From Crossiella sp. S99.2 (GTDB lineage Bacteria; Actinomycetota; Actinomycetes; Mycobacteriales; Pseudonocardiaceae), in assembly GCF_023094165.1 (NCBI RefSeq), contig NZ_JALMDK010000003.1:186001-250000 (forward strand): a stretch of DNA of 64,000 bases. The letters are read 5' to 3'. This document shows, piece after piece, positions 50,296-58,686 of the stretch. The position numbers and the translations under genes were made by a program. Position 1 is the stretch's first letter; every line of letters begins with the position of its first letter. The notes under the pieces are model-generated. The model saw nothing but the letters and a program-made list of their open reading frames with translations, ran no database searches and was not told where the DNA came from.

Positions 50296-51513
50296 CTAGT
50301 AGCGGAAGGACGAGGGTGGTTCGGGACGGTTCTCGGGTTCCTCGCCGATTACTTGGGGGGTGATCACCGAGGATTCGCCCCACACGTCCTCGGTTTCGAC
50401 CAGCCACGGCGGGATCCGGCGGCCACCGCCCAGATCGCCGCCCTGACCACCGCCCATCGGCATCATGGGCATCATGGGCATGCCACCGGCCATGCCCTGC
50501 GCCGCACCGGCGGCCGCGCCCATCGCACCGGCGATCCCGCGGGCAGCCGCGGCCGCGCCGACCGCACCGGCGAGTCCGGCCGCCGCTTGCGGACCCTGGC
50601 CACCGGGGCCGGGGACCTTGCCGAGTCCGCCACCGCCGCTGACCTTGCCCAGACCCGCGCCGAGTCCGGCGCCGCCCGCTGCCGCGCCCGCGCCGAGTTT
50701 GGCCGCCTCCGCACCCGCGCCGGGTGCGGGCAGACCGGTCTGCGGATCGGGTTTCTTCGCCCAGTCCGGGATTTTGGGCAGTGTCCCGGCGAACCGGCCG
50801 GCCGCCGCGGCCGAGGCCGCCGCCAGCCCGGCGGTGAACATGCCGCCGAACAACGGCGGCCGGGACTGGGTCGCGCCGGAACCGGGGTGATCGGTGCCGG
50901 GAGTCCCGGACGGGACCTGACCGGCGGGGGAGTCGGGGATGGACGCCTGGGCGACCCGGTAGCGGTTGGCCAGGTCCTCCATGATCAGCACCGCGCGCGC
51001 GTGACTGGCGTTGGCCACCTGCGCCGCCTGCTGCTGCTGACGCACCGCCGCGACCGCCTCGGCCTGCTGGGTGGCCACGCGAGCGGCGAGTTCGGGGGAG
51101 GTGCCGGGGCCGAGCTGGATCGGGGTGCCCGCCAACCGCAGGGTCGCCGCGGAGACCTCGGGGACCTCGGTGGGCGGCGGCATGGTGGCCTGGGCGCGGA
51201 TGAGCGCCTCGGCCGAATCGTGCGCCAGGTTGCGCATGGCGTGCGCGGCCTCGGCGGTGCGGCGCAGTCCGGCGGCCAGGTCGGTGATCATCGCCTGGTA
51301 CTGCTCGGCGGCGCCACCACGCCACTGGTGCCGGAACCGGCTGAGCTGCTGCTCCAGGTTGCCCGCCTGCTCGTGCAGCCGGGAACCCACCGCGTCCCAG
51401 GAGTCCGCGGCCGCGCGCATGGTCTTGGGCTGCCCGGCGTGCAGCATGTCGTAGAGCTGACGATGGCTGTAGCGGGCGAAGTCGGTCGCGCTGACGATCT
51501 CCACGGGTCTCAC
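50296..51513 (-). CDS. PPE/WXG100-like T7SS protein with Gly/Ala-rich middle
   Basis: A 405-residue T7SS-associated protein. Residues 1-180 are helical with DSWDAVGSRLHEQAGNLEQQ and HQWRGGAAEQYQAMITDLAA, carrying the W-x-G turn of WXG100/PPE proteins. The middle (about 200-360) is low-complexity, rich in Gly, Ala, Pro and Met (GGMPMMPMMPMGGGQGG). The C-terminus PPWLVETEDVWGESSVITP resembles a tail found in many actinobacterial PPE-like proteins. It starts with GTG overlapping the stop of the preceding 121-residue gene as GTGA, so the two may form a heterodimer like PE/PPE pairs. Confidence 0.8.
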   Translation of the reverse strand: MRPVEIVSATDFARYSHRQLYDMLHAGQPKTMRAAADSWDAVGSRLHEQAGNLEQQLSRFRHQWRGGAAEQYQAMITDLAAGLRRTAEAAHAMRNLAHDSAEALIRAQATMPPPTEVPEVSAATLRLAGTPIQLGPGTSPELAARVATQQAEAVAAVRQQQQAAQVANASHARAVLIMEDLANRYRVAQASIPDSPAGQVPSGTPGTDHPGSGATQSRPPLFGGMFTAGLAAASAAAAGRFAGTLPKIPDWAKKPDPQTGLPAPGAGAEAAKLGAGAAAGGAGLGAGLGKVSGGGGLGKVPGPGGQGPQAAAGLAGAVGAAAAARGIAGAMGAAAGAAQGMAGGMPMMPMMPMGGGQGGDLGGGRRIPPWLVETEDVWGESSVITPQVIGEEPENRPEPPSSFRY

Positions 51514-51875
51514 ATCCTCCCGGGATCGGTGCGCGGATCGTTGATGTGCAACACGTTGCCCAGGTTCAGCAGCGACTGCCCGGCCTGCTGGTCGAGCCTG
51601 CGGTAGGCCTCGGCGATGGTGTGCGTGACGTCCTCGGCGAAGTCGATGGCCTGCCCGGCCCGGCCCAGCAACGCGTGCATCTCCTCCGCCGCGGCCAGGT
51701 GCTGTGTGCCCAGGGTGCTGGCCTCGCTGAACGCGCCTAGCTGGACCTCGCGTTCGGCCAGGCCGCCCAGGTGCGCCAACGGCTGGGACATGCCGGTGAG
51801 CTGGGTGCCCAGCTCGCGGGCGAAGTCCACCAGCGACGCGAGGTGCACGGCGAAGGAGTTGTTCTCGGTGCTCAC
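51510..51875 (-). CDS. Small helical T7SS-associated protein
   Basis: A 121-residue all-helical protein (NNSFAVHLASLVDFARELGT, AAEEMHALLGRAGQAIDFAE). It lacks WxG and a signal peptide and was not recognised. Its length, helical hairpin pattern and translational coupling (GTGA) to the PPE-like gene point to a WXG100/PE-like partner. It starts with GTG. A strong hairpin separates it from the two WXG100 genes upstream. Confidence 0.72.
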   Translation of the reverse strand: MSTENNSFAVHLASLVDFARELGTQLTGMSQPLAHLGGLAEREVQLGAFSEASTLGTQHLAAAEEMHALLGRAGQAIDFAEDVTHTIAEAYRRLDQQAGQSLLNLGNVLHINDPRTDPGRM

Positions 51876-51918
51876 CCCTGCCCCCTTCGATTGCTGTTGG
51901 TTCTCACGCGGCCGCGGC

Positions 51919-51961
51919 CCCCTGTCCAGGGCGAAGTTTCCGGGTCTGCCCTGGACAGGGG
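51919..51961. terminator. 14-bp hairpin between the WXG100 pair and downstream T7SS genes
   Basis: CCCCTGTCCAGGGC (51919-51932) pairs perfectly with GCCCTGGACAGGGG (51948-51961) around a 15-base loop. It lies 26 bases after the stop of the second WXG100 gene on the minus strand. It probably acts as a partial terminator that lets the esx pair be expressed at a higher level than the genes that follow. Confidence 0.7.
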
Positions 51962-51986
51962 CCCCGGCGGCAGGCGGGGGCCTAAA

Positions 51987-52310
51987 TCAGCCGCCGGGGA
52001 ACAGGTTGGCGTTGGTGCGCTCCATGGCCATCTGGTCGGTCATGGCCTTGCCGGTGTTGGCGGAGAAGTTGCGGATCACCGCGACCATCTCGCCGATCGC
52101 GGCCCGCAGGTCGTTCTCGGCCTGCTGGGCCTGCGCGCCCGCGGCACTGCCGGACTGGTACCAGGTGTTGCGCAGGTAGGCGAGGGAGCCGTCCAGCTCG
52201 TGCATGTGCCGTTCCAGCGCGTTGGCGCGGTTGCTGAGCGACTCCGAGCTGCTGGCGAGCTGGCTGAAGTTGACGGAGACGACGTCTCCACCGTTGCCCT
52301 GGGAATGCAT
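51987..52310 (-). CDS. WXG100-family protein (EsxB-like)
   Basis: A 107-residue helical-hairpin protein of the WXG100 superfamily, the typical small secreted substrate of T7SS. VNFSQLASSSESLSNRANAL and ERHMHELDGSLAYLRNTWYQ form helix 1; the turn reads TWYQSGSAAGAQAQ, with Trp kept but the Gly shifted (W-Y-Q-S-G). Helix 2 is ENDLRAAIGEMVAVIRNFSA. It lies 23 bases downstream of the other WXG100 gene, indicating an EsxA/EsxB-like heterodimer. AGGAGAG precedes ATG 52310. Confidence 0.88.
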   Translation of the reverse strand: MHSQGNGGDVVSVNFSQLASSSESLSNRANALERHMHELDGSLAYLRNTWYQSGSAAGAQAQQAENDLRAAIGEMVAVIRNFSANTGKAMTDQMAMERTNANLFPGG

Positions 52311-52333
52311 TGGCGTCTCTCTCCTCTCCGGGT

Positions 52334-52696
52334 TCAGGCCCCGCCGGCGAGGCGGTTGAAGACGGATCCGGCCGCGCTGTTGGTCGCGGCGCTGGCCACC
52401 TTGTTGATATCGTCGGTGGCGTTGCTGTCACCGGTGTTGTAGTTCCGGCTCACGTCGGTCATCAGGCTGGACATGCGGTCCAGGGCCCCGGTGGCCTTGG
52501 CCATCTTCTCCTGCAGCGTGGTGTGCAGCTGCTGGAAGGCTGCGGCCTGGTTGCCCTGGTAGCTGTTGCTCAGCGCCCAGCCGAGGTCGCTCTGCAGACC
52601 CGACATGGTGGACTTGGTGGCGGTGGCGGACTGGTGGAAGCCGCTGATCGCCTTGGTCATCGCGGCGGCATCTGCCTCAAAGCCGGGACCGGCCAT
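52334..52696 (-). CDS. WXG100-family protein (EsxA-like), W-less turn
   Basis: A 120-residue helical-hairpin protein (FEADAAAMTKAISGFHQSAT, then KSTMSGLQSDLGWALSNSYQ). The turn is NSYQGNQAAAFQQL, where Tyr replaces the Trp of the WxG motif. Helix 2 continues with HTTLQEKMAKATGALDRMSS. It forms a pair with the next WXG100 gene. ATG 52696 follows GAGGTGG; an upstream in-frame ATG would remove this spacing. The promoter region upstream contains two related palindromes (52771-52807). Confidence 0.85.
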   Translation of the reverse strand: MAGPGFEADAAAMTKAISGFHQSATATKSTMSGLQSDLGWALSNSYQGNQAAAFQQLHTTLQEKMAKATGALDRMSSLMTDVSRNYNTGDSNATDDINKVASAATNSAAGSVFNRLAGGA

Positions 52697-52770
52697 GGGC
52701 GAACCACCTCCTCTCATTCACCGGGGTGTTTCCTGGTTTCGAGCCTAGGTCGGGTGATGTTGCCGCCCAA

Positions 52771-52807
52771 CGGCACAAGTGCCGGTTGTGCTGCCGGTAC
52801 TTGTACC
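52771..52807. promoter_or_regulatory. Pair of palindromes before the WXG100 genes
   Basis: CGGCACAAGTGCCG (52771-52784) and GGTACTTGTACC (52796-52807) are two palindromes with centres 24 bases apart. Together they also form a larger inverted repeat (ACAAGTGCCGG and CCGGTACTTGT). They lie in the 119-base gap between eccC and the esx pair, 75-111 bases before the first esx start, and share their sequence with sites before eccC and eccE/eccB. Confidence 0.65.
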
Positions 52808-52815
52808 CACAGAGG

Positions 52816-55800
52816 TCAACTTCCGGGTGTCCAGGCGACCTGGACGAGCTGGTTTCCGTTGCGCCGTGAGACAAGCTGGCCGCGTCCCGGTGGTTGCGGG
52901 CTGCTGCGGACGTCGCCGAGCAGCACGCCTTCGTCGCGGGAGCCGGACATGATCAGGCCGGGGGAGCCGAGTTCCTTGATACGCATCAGCACCGGGTCGT
53001 AGATGCCGCGCGCCGCGCCACCGCTGCCCCTGGCGAGGACCACATGGAGGCCGATATCCCTGGCCTGGGGCAGGAATTCGACCAGTTGCAGCAGCGGGTG
53101 CCCAACACCGCCCTGGGTGGCGACGAGTTCGTAGTCGTCGATGAGCACGAACAGTTCGGGGCCGCTCCACCAGTCGCGGCGGCGGAGCTGGTCGGGGGTG
53201 ACCTCGGGGCCGGGCAGGCGGGCGCGCATGGCCTGGGTGACCTCGGCGAGTAGTCCTTCCAGCACCGGCGCGCTGCCGGCGTAGCCGAGGAGGTGGTCGC
53301 CGTGGACGGCGCCGAGCAGGCCGCGGCGGTAGTCCACGACCAGGATCGCGGCTTCCTGGGGGGTGTAGCGGGCCATGATGCCGTCGGCGATGGTGCGCAG
53401 CAGCCCCGATTTGCCGCCTTCGACATCGCTGAAGGCCAGGAAGTGCGGTTCGGTCTGGAAGTCCAGGAACACCGCTTTCAGGTCGGCTTCGGCGATGCCG
53501 AACGGGATCTGCTTACCCGGGTGCGCCACCACATCGGGCAGGTCACTCGCCGGGAATTCGTGCGGGAGCAGCCGGACCCGGGGTGCGGGGTCGCCGGTCC
53601 AGGCGGCGGTGATCTGTTTGACGAGGTCGCCGGTGCCCGCGGTGGTGGAGTCGGCCAGCTGCACGCCGTCGATGCGGGGGAGGGCGCCGAGGAAGTGCAG
53701 TTTGTCCGGGGTGAGGCCGCGTCCCGGCGCGTCGGCTGGCACGTTCTGGGCGGCGCGGCGGTCGATGGCGGAGTCGCCGGGGTCGCCGAGGCGGAGTTCG
53801 TAGCGGGTGCTGATGGAGTCGCGCAGTGGTGGCCGCACGGCCATCCAGTAGTTGGCGGCGATGACCACGTGGATGCCGAAGCCGAGGCCGCGGGCGGCCA
53901 GCCGGGTGATCGCCTCCTCTAGCTGTTCGTACTCCTCGCGCACGGTGGTCCAGCCGTCGACGACCAGGAACACGTCGCCGAACTCCCGGTCACCGAGTTC
54001 GCTCTCCTGGATCTCGTTGCGGCGCTGGCGGAAGGTGGCCATCGAGTCGACCGCGTGCTGGGCGAAGAGGGCCTCGCGCTGGGCGAGGAGGGTGCTGAGT
54101 TCGGCGACCAGGCGGCGGCAGGAGTCGGCGTCCCGGCGCACGGCGTAGCCGCTGACATGGGGAAGTCCGGCGACCGGGCCGAGGGCGCCGCCGCCCATGT
54201 CGAGGAGGAAGAACTGGACTTCGGCGGGGGTGTGGGTGAGTGCCAGGACGCCGAGCAGGCTGCGCAGGAAGGTGCTTTTGCCGCTCTGTGGCGCCCCGAC
54301 CAGCAGCACGTGTCCACCCGCGCCTGCCAGGTCGGCCCACATGAGGTCGCGGCGCTGTTCGAAGGGTTTGTCCACAATGGCCAGTGGCACGGTGAGTTTC
54401 CCGTTGCCGCCCCAGCCGATCGGGGCCAGTCCGCGGTCGGGGTCCTCGCCCAGCGGCGGCAGCAGGTGGTCCAGGGTGGGTGGTTCGTCCAGCGGGGGCA
54501 GCCAGATCTGGTGTGCGGCCGGGCCTTTGCCGACCAGGCGGTCGACCATCGCACCCATGATCGTCTCTCCGGTGGTGGCCTGCACCACCGCGGCGGTCTC
54601 GGCGTGCACCGGTTCGATGATCTCCACCCGGTCCAGGGAGTAGAACAGCACCTGGCGGCCCGGGGTACTGGTGCTGCCGCTGTCGCTGATCTCCCGCGGT
54701 GGCAGGTCGCCGGAAACGTAGGCGGCCTTGAACCGTTGCAGCGTCTCGGTATCGCTCTTGAGGTAGGCCGAGCCGGGGATCGCGGGCAGGTGGTAGGCAT
54801 CCGGCACGCCGAGCACGGTGCGGCTTTCCGCGGCGGAGAAGGTGCGCAGCCCGATCCGGTAGGACAGGTGCGCTTCCAGGCCACGCAACCGGCCTTCCTC
54901 CAGGCGTTGTGAGGCAAGGAGGAGGTGCACGGCGAGGCTGCGGCCGAGGCGGCCGATCATGACGAACAGATCCACGAACTCGGGGCGGCTGGAGAGCAGT
55001 TCGCTGAACTCGTCGATGATCAGCAGCAGTGAGGGCAGCGGTGCCAGGGGCGCGCCGTTCTCGCGGGCGCGTTCGTAGTCCCGGACCGAGGCGAAGTTCC
55101 CGGCCGCGCGCAGCAGTTCCTGGCGGCGCAGCATTTCCCCGTTGAGCGCGTCGGCCATCCGGTCGACCAGGGTGAGGTCGTCGGAGAGGTTGGTGATCAC
55201 CGCGCAGGTGTGCGGCAGCCCGGTCATCCCGGCGAAGGTCGCCCCGCCCTTGAAGTCGATCAGCGCCAGGTTCAGCGTCTCCGAGGAGTGCGTGACGGCC
55301 AGACCGGTGACCAGGGTGCGCAGCAGTTCGCTCTTGCCAGACCCGGTCGCGCCGACCACCAGGCCGTGCGGTCCCATGCCGTTCTCGGCGGACTCCTTGA
55401 GGTCCAGCTCGATCGGCCTGCCCTCCGGATCCAGTCCCAGGGGCAGGCGCAGGCGTTCACGCGGGGTGCGCGGCCGCCAGGTGACGGCGGGGTCGACGTC
55501 GCGCGGATCGCCGAGGCCGAGCAGTCCGGCCAGGCCGAAGGAGGTGTTGACCGGGGCTTCGGCGGTGCTCGCCACGCCCTGGAAGCGCGGGGTGAGCGAG
55601 CGGGCGAGGGCTTCGGCGGCGGCGACGTCCAGGACGTCGGGCTCGCCGAGGTAGGCGACCCTGGCTTCCGAGCCCTCGCCGGTGACCATGCCCATCCGCC
55701 GCGGCGAGACGTGCAACCGCAGGCTTTCGGTGCCGGGGGTGTCCAGGGGCACCTCGTGGCTGACGTCCAGGACCGTCACCCCGTGCTGCCCACCGGCGGG

Positions 55801-56802
55801 GGCCAGGCGCGGATCACCGAAGGTGCGCCCACCGTCCACGATCAGGAGAATGTGCGGCTGCTCAAAACCCATCCCGGCGCGTTTGGTGAACGGCGCCCGA
55901 TCGCCGAGATCCTTGCCCAGCAGATCAGCCAGGGTGGTCAGATCGCCGGCGACCAGGCGGGCCGGGCCGACCGCGTCCGCGGCGGTGGCGTCCTGGGCGT
56001 GCGGCAGCCACTTCACCCACTCCCACTCACCGCGCCGATCCGCGGCCACACAGACCGCGATGCGCAGGTCGGCGGGGGAGTGGAACACCACCGCCTGGGC
56101 CAGCACCGCCCGCGCCAGATCCAGCACGACCGGTCGCTGCCCGCTGATGCCGATCCGGGCGAAGGACCGCAGCGACACCGACACCGGCAGGTCCGGCACG
56201 GTGGAGTAGGCGCGGATGAAATGCCGCAACGAGGTCGAGGACACCGGGTCCAGTTCCTCCAGGGGCACCGTCTGCGGCGCGCGCAACGGCGTGGCCAGCC
56301 GCTGCGGCCCCCGCCCGGCCCGCAACTGCCCGAACTCGGGCTCCGAGCGCCGCCGTTCCCACAACCGGTCCCCGGCGGCGAAGGTCCACAGATCCCCCGG
56401 CTCGGGATGGGCCTCGACCAGATAGGCCCGCTGCGCGCCGGCCACCTCGCGGACCTGCTTGCGCAGATTGGCCAGGTACTGCTGGTAGTCCCGCCGCTCC
56501 TCGTTGATCTTGGCCTTGTTCTGCGAGCGCCCCTGGGCGAGGGACATCACGATCATGCCGATCATCACCACGACGAACAGACCGCCGAAGACATAGGTCA
56601 TCACGCCGCCGCCGCGGCCGATGTAGACGAAGGACATGGCGCCCATGCCCAGCATCATCGGCAGCATGAACAGCAGGCCCATCATGCCCTGGTTGCCGCC
56701 CTTGGCCAGCATGGGCGGGGACTGCAGGGTGATCTCCCCGGCCGCGGGCTCGGGCAGGCGTCGACTCTTCCGCGCGGTCTGCACGCACCCGATTCTGGTC
56801 AC
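52816..56802 (-). CDS. eccC: Type VII secretion ATPase EccC (three FtsK/SpoIIIE domains)
   Basis: A 1328-residue single-chain EccC, the motor and substrate receptor of the secretion complex. Two membrane spans lie at about residues 40-60 and 66-88. ATPase domain 1 has Walker A VVGATGSGKSELLRTL and Walker B LLIIDEFSELL; domain 2 has LLVGAPQSGKSTFLRSLLG and FLVVDGWTTVREE; domain 3 has SDVEGGKSGLLRTI and LFVLIDDYELVAT. The eccCa and eccCb parts are fused here, as usual outside mycobacterial ESX-1. It starts with GTG. It is divergent from the EspC-like gene and upstream of the esx pair. Confidence 0.95.
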   Translation of the reverse strand: MTRIGCVQTARKSRRLPEPAAGEITLQSPPMLAKGGNQGMMGLLFMLPMMLGMGAMSFVYIGRGGGVMTYVFGGLFVVVMIGMIVMSLAQGRSQNKAKINEERRDYQQYLANLRKQVREVAGAQRAYLVEAHPEPGDLWTFAAGDRLWERRRSEPEFGQLRAGRGPQRLATPLRAPQTVPLEELDPVSSTSLRHFIRAYSTVPDLPVSVSLRSFARIGISGQRPVVLDLARAVLAQAVVFHSPADLRIAVCVAADRRGEWEWVKWLPHAQDATAADAVGPARLVAGDLTTLADLLGKDLGDRAPFTKRAGMGFEQPHILLIVDGGRTFGDPRLAPAGGQHGVTVLDVSHEVPLDTPGTESLRLHVSPRRMGMVTGEGSEARVAYLGEPDVLDVAAAEALARSLTPRFQGVASTAEAPVNTSFGLAGLLGLGDPRDVDPAVTWRPRTPRERLRLPLGLDPEGRPIELDLKESAENGMGPHGLVVGATGSGKSELLRTLVTGLAVTHSSETLNLALIDFKGGATFAGMTGLPHTCAVITNLSDDLTLVDRMADALNGEMLRRQELLRAAGNFASVRDYERARENGAPLAPLPSLLLIIDEFSELLSSRPEFVDLFVMIGRLGRSLAVHLLLASQRLEEGRLRGLEAHLSYRIGLRTFSAAESRTVLGVPDAYHLPAIPGSAYLKSDTETLQRFKAAYVSGDLPPREISDSGSTSTPGRQVLFYSLDRVEIIEPVHAETAAVVQATTGETIMGAMVDRLVGKGPAAHQIWLPPLDEPPTLDHLLPPLGEDPDRGLAPIGWGGNGKLTVPLAIVDKPFEQRRDLMWADLAGAGGHVLLVGAPQSGKSTFLRSLLGVLALTHTPAEVQFFLLDMGGGALGPVAGLPHVSGYAVRRDADSCRRLVAELSTLLAQREALFAQHAVDSMATFRQRRNEIQESELGDREFGDVFLVVDGWTTVREEYEQLEEAITRLAARGLGFGIHVVIAANYWMAVRPPLRDSISTRYELRLGDPGDSAIDRRAAQNVPADAPGRGLTPDKLHFLGALPRIDGVQLADSTTAGTGDLVKQITAAWTGDPAPRVRLLPHEFPASDLPDVVAHPGKQIPFGIAEADLKAVFLDFQTEPHFLAFSDVEGGKSGLLRTIADGIMARYTPQEAAILVVDYRRGLLGAVHGDHLLGYAGSAPVLEGLLAEVTQAMRARLPGPEVTPDQLRRRDWWSGPELFVLIDDYELVATQGGVGHPLLQLVEFLPQARDIGLHVVLARGSGGAARGIYDPVLMRIKELGSPGLIMSGSRDEGVLLGDVRSSPQPPGRGQLVSRRNGNQLVQVAWTPGS

Positions 56803-56821
56803 TTCGGCCGTCGCGGTGGTG

Positions 56822-56834
56822 GGTACTTTTGCCG
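56822..56834. promoter_or_regulatory. GGTACTTTTGCCG site before eccC
   Basis: GGTACTTTTGCCG lies 20 bases before the eccC start and 70 bases before the EspC-like gene. Its reverse complement CGGCAAAAGTACC matches the hybrid of the two palindromes at 52771-52807 (CGGCACAAGT and AAGTACC) with one mismatch, so it may be bound by the same regulator. Confidence 0.45.
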
Positions 56835-56903
56835 TCTGTGCGCAGGCCCTGCCGAACTTAGGCTCACCACGGAGAACGTGACCGGCAGACGTGGGAGGGT
56901 GAG

Positions 56904-57665
56904 ATGGCCGTGAGCCTGCCTGGGTTCGACGCCAGCCCCGAGGAGATGCGGTCCGTGGCGGGCAACCTCAGCGGCATCATCATGCAGGCGGCCAACGCCG
57001 TCAGCGCGCTGCGCTCGATGAAGGTGAATCCCTCGGACTTCTCCACCCTCGGTGCCGCAGTAGCCGCGATGAACGCCAAGCTGGAGGCCAGTCAGGTCAG
57101 CTCGCTGAACACGCTGCTGTCGTTGTTGCAGGAGTTCAACGACAACGTGCGCAAGGTCGCGGACACCTATCAGGACCAGGATCGGCGGATCGCCGACGCC
57201 TACGCGGGCCGGCAGACCGAACTGGCCGCGGTGTCCTCCACCCTGTGGAGTTCTCCGAGTGCTGAGAGGCTGGCCGCCGCCGCGACCGGTGCCAGCCTCT
57301 CGGCCACCGCGCAACCCGGTTCGGTGGACAACGTGCTCGGCTACCTGCGCAGCGCCGGCATCGGCGATCAGCAGTCACGCAGCTTCGCCGACGCGGTCGC
57401 CTTCGCCCGCTGGCTGGACGCCGGACCGGCGAACCAGCAGGCCACCGGCGTGATCGGGGTGTACGCGGGACTGGCCCGCGACCTCGGCGACGTGCCGGGC
57501 GGGGTCCGCTCCGGGGACATCGTGGTGCTGGCCTTCGACCGCGGCCCGGACCCGGTGATCGCCGTGGTCGGCGACCGCGGGCAGCTCTACAACCACGGCC
57601 TGGTGCAGCCCAGTTTCAGCGGACTCGCCGACACCCGGGTGTACCGCCCGATCTCGGCGTCCTGA
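56904..57665 (+). CDS. EspC-like type VII secretion target with unknown C-terminal domain
   Basis: A 253-residue protein. Residues 1-105 resemble the T7SS_ESX_EspC family (LPGFDASPEEMRSVAGNLSG, LLSLLQEFNDNVRKVADTYQ, DQDRRIADAY), a helical hairpin recognised by the secretion machine. Residues 140-250 form a separate domain (VDNVLGYLRSAGIGDQQSRS, then RSGDIVVLAFDRGPDPVIAV and GDRGQLYNHGLVQPSF) that I do not recognise. It begins the right-hand T7SS block with GGGAGGG before ATG 56904. Confidence 0.75.
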   Translation: MAVSLPGFDASPEEMRSVAGNLSGIIMQAANAVSALRSMKVNPSDFSTLGAAVAAMNAKLEASQVSSLNTLLSLLQEFNDNVRKVADTYQDQDRRIADAYAGRQTELAAVSSTLWSSPSAERLAAAATGASLSATAQPGSVDNVLGYLRSAGIGDQQSRSFADAVAFARWLDAGPANQQATGVIGVYAGLARDLGDVPGGVRSGDIVVLAFDRGPDPVIAVVGDRGQLYNHGLVQPSFSGLADTRVYRPISAS

Positions 57666-57696
57666 ACCCGGCACCGGCGAAGCAGAGGAGATCCGC

Positions 57697-58686
57697 GTGA
57701 CCGCGATGACTTTTCCCGTCAGCGCCGCCATGGACGCCACGGCCACCGGCGGCGGGCCGGGCACCTTCCTCAACTGGATCATCAACGGCAATCCGAGCCA
57801 GATCCTCAAGCAGGTCACCGATCTGCTGGCCAAGGCCAACGAGTTCGCCCAGCTCTACGACCAGCTCAAGCAGGCGGGCGAGCAGTTGCGCAAGGTCTGG
57901 CGCGGCCCGGCCTCCGGCGCGGCCAGCAAGAAGATCACCACCCTGCTGGACTCCTTCACCAAGATCATCTCGGTGGTGAAGGAGGTCGCGCAGAAGCTCG
58001 GCCTGGCCGCCTCGATCATCCAGAAGGCCCAGCTGGCCTTCAAGAGCATCGTCGCCGCGATCAACCCCACGGTGTCCGGACTCATGTCCAACCCGTGGAC
58101 CTACGCCGCCGCGGTCGCCCTGTCCACCGCCACCAGCGGCGCGCTCAAGGGCTTCCTGGCCGCGCTCGGCGCGTTGCTGAAGTCCCTGGGCGCGGTGGAG
58201 TTGGCCGCGAAACTGACCACCATGGCCGAGGTCATCGGTCACCTGGAGAAGCTGGTCGGCCTGGTCACCGGCAAGGACCCTGCCACCGGCGCGGGCTCCG
58301 CACCCGGCGGCCAGCAGGTCCCGGCCCCGGCCGGGCAACAGCCGACCACCTTGCCCGCCAAGGACTTCACCGGCTACCAGCCGCCCGCCCTCGGCGCCAC
58401 CGCGCCGGGCAACGGGCAGAACATGTGGATCCCGGTCGACCCGGCCGCGCCCGCACCCGGAACTCCCGCCCCGAGCGGACCACCGCCCGGACCCCCGGCC
58501 CCCGCCCCGTCCGTCCCCAGCGGTCACGGCGCGGGCGGCGGGGTGAGCGTCACGGTCACCACCGGCGAAGGCAGCGCCACGGTGACCGCGCCCTCGGGGC
58601 GGGACACCATCGTCAACGCCACCGTCGGCAACACGCCGATCAAGGTCGCCATCGACGGCGACGGTGACGGCAAGGTGTCGGCATGA
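57697..58686 (+). CDS. WRG-motif T7SS substrate with Pro-rich tail
   Basis: A 329-residue protein. The N-terminal 110 residues are helical with LKQAGEQLRKVWRGPASGAA, containing a W-x-G turn; residues 115-200 have hydrophobic helices (SNPWTYAAAVALSTATSGAL, FLAALGALLKSLGAVELAAK). A Pro/Ala/Gly linker (about 210-280) precedes a small beta-rich end with VSVTVTTGEGSATVTAPSG and VAIDGDGDGKVSA. It is coupled by ATGA to the toxin-like gene that follows and has the same WRGPA motif, suggesting that the two proteins pair for export. GTG start after AGAGGAG. Confidence 0.75.
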   Translation: MTAMTFPVSAAMDATATGGGPGTFLNWIINGNPSQILKQVTDLLAKANEFAQLYDQLKQAGEQLRKVWRGPASGAASKKITTLLDSFTKIISVVKEVAQKLGLAASIIQKAQLAFKSIVAAINPTVSGLMSNPWTYAAAVALSTATSGALKGFLAALGALLKSLGAVELAAKLTTMAEVIGHLEKLVGLVTGKDPATGAGSAPGGQQVPAPAGQQPTTLPAKDFTGYQPPALGATAPGNGQNMWIPVDPAAPAPGTPAPSGPPPGPPAPAPSVPSGHGAGGGVSVTVTTGEGSATVTAPSGRDTIVNATVGNTPIKVAIDGDGDGKVSA

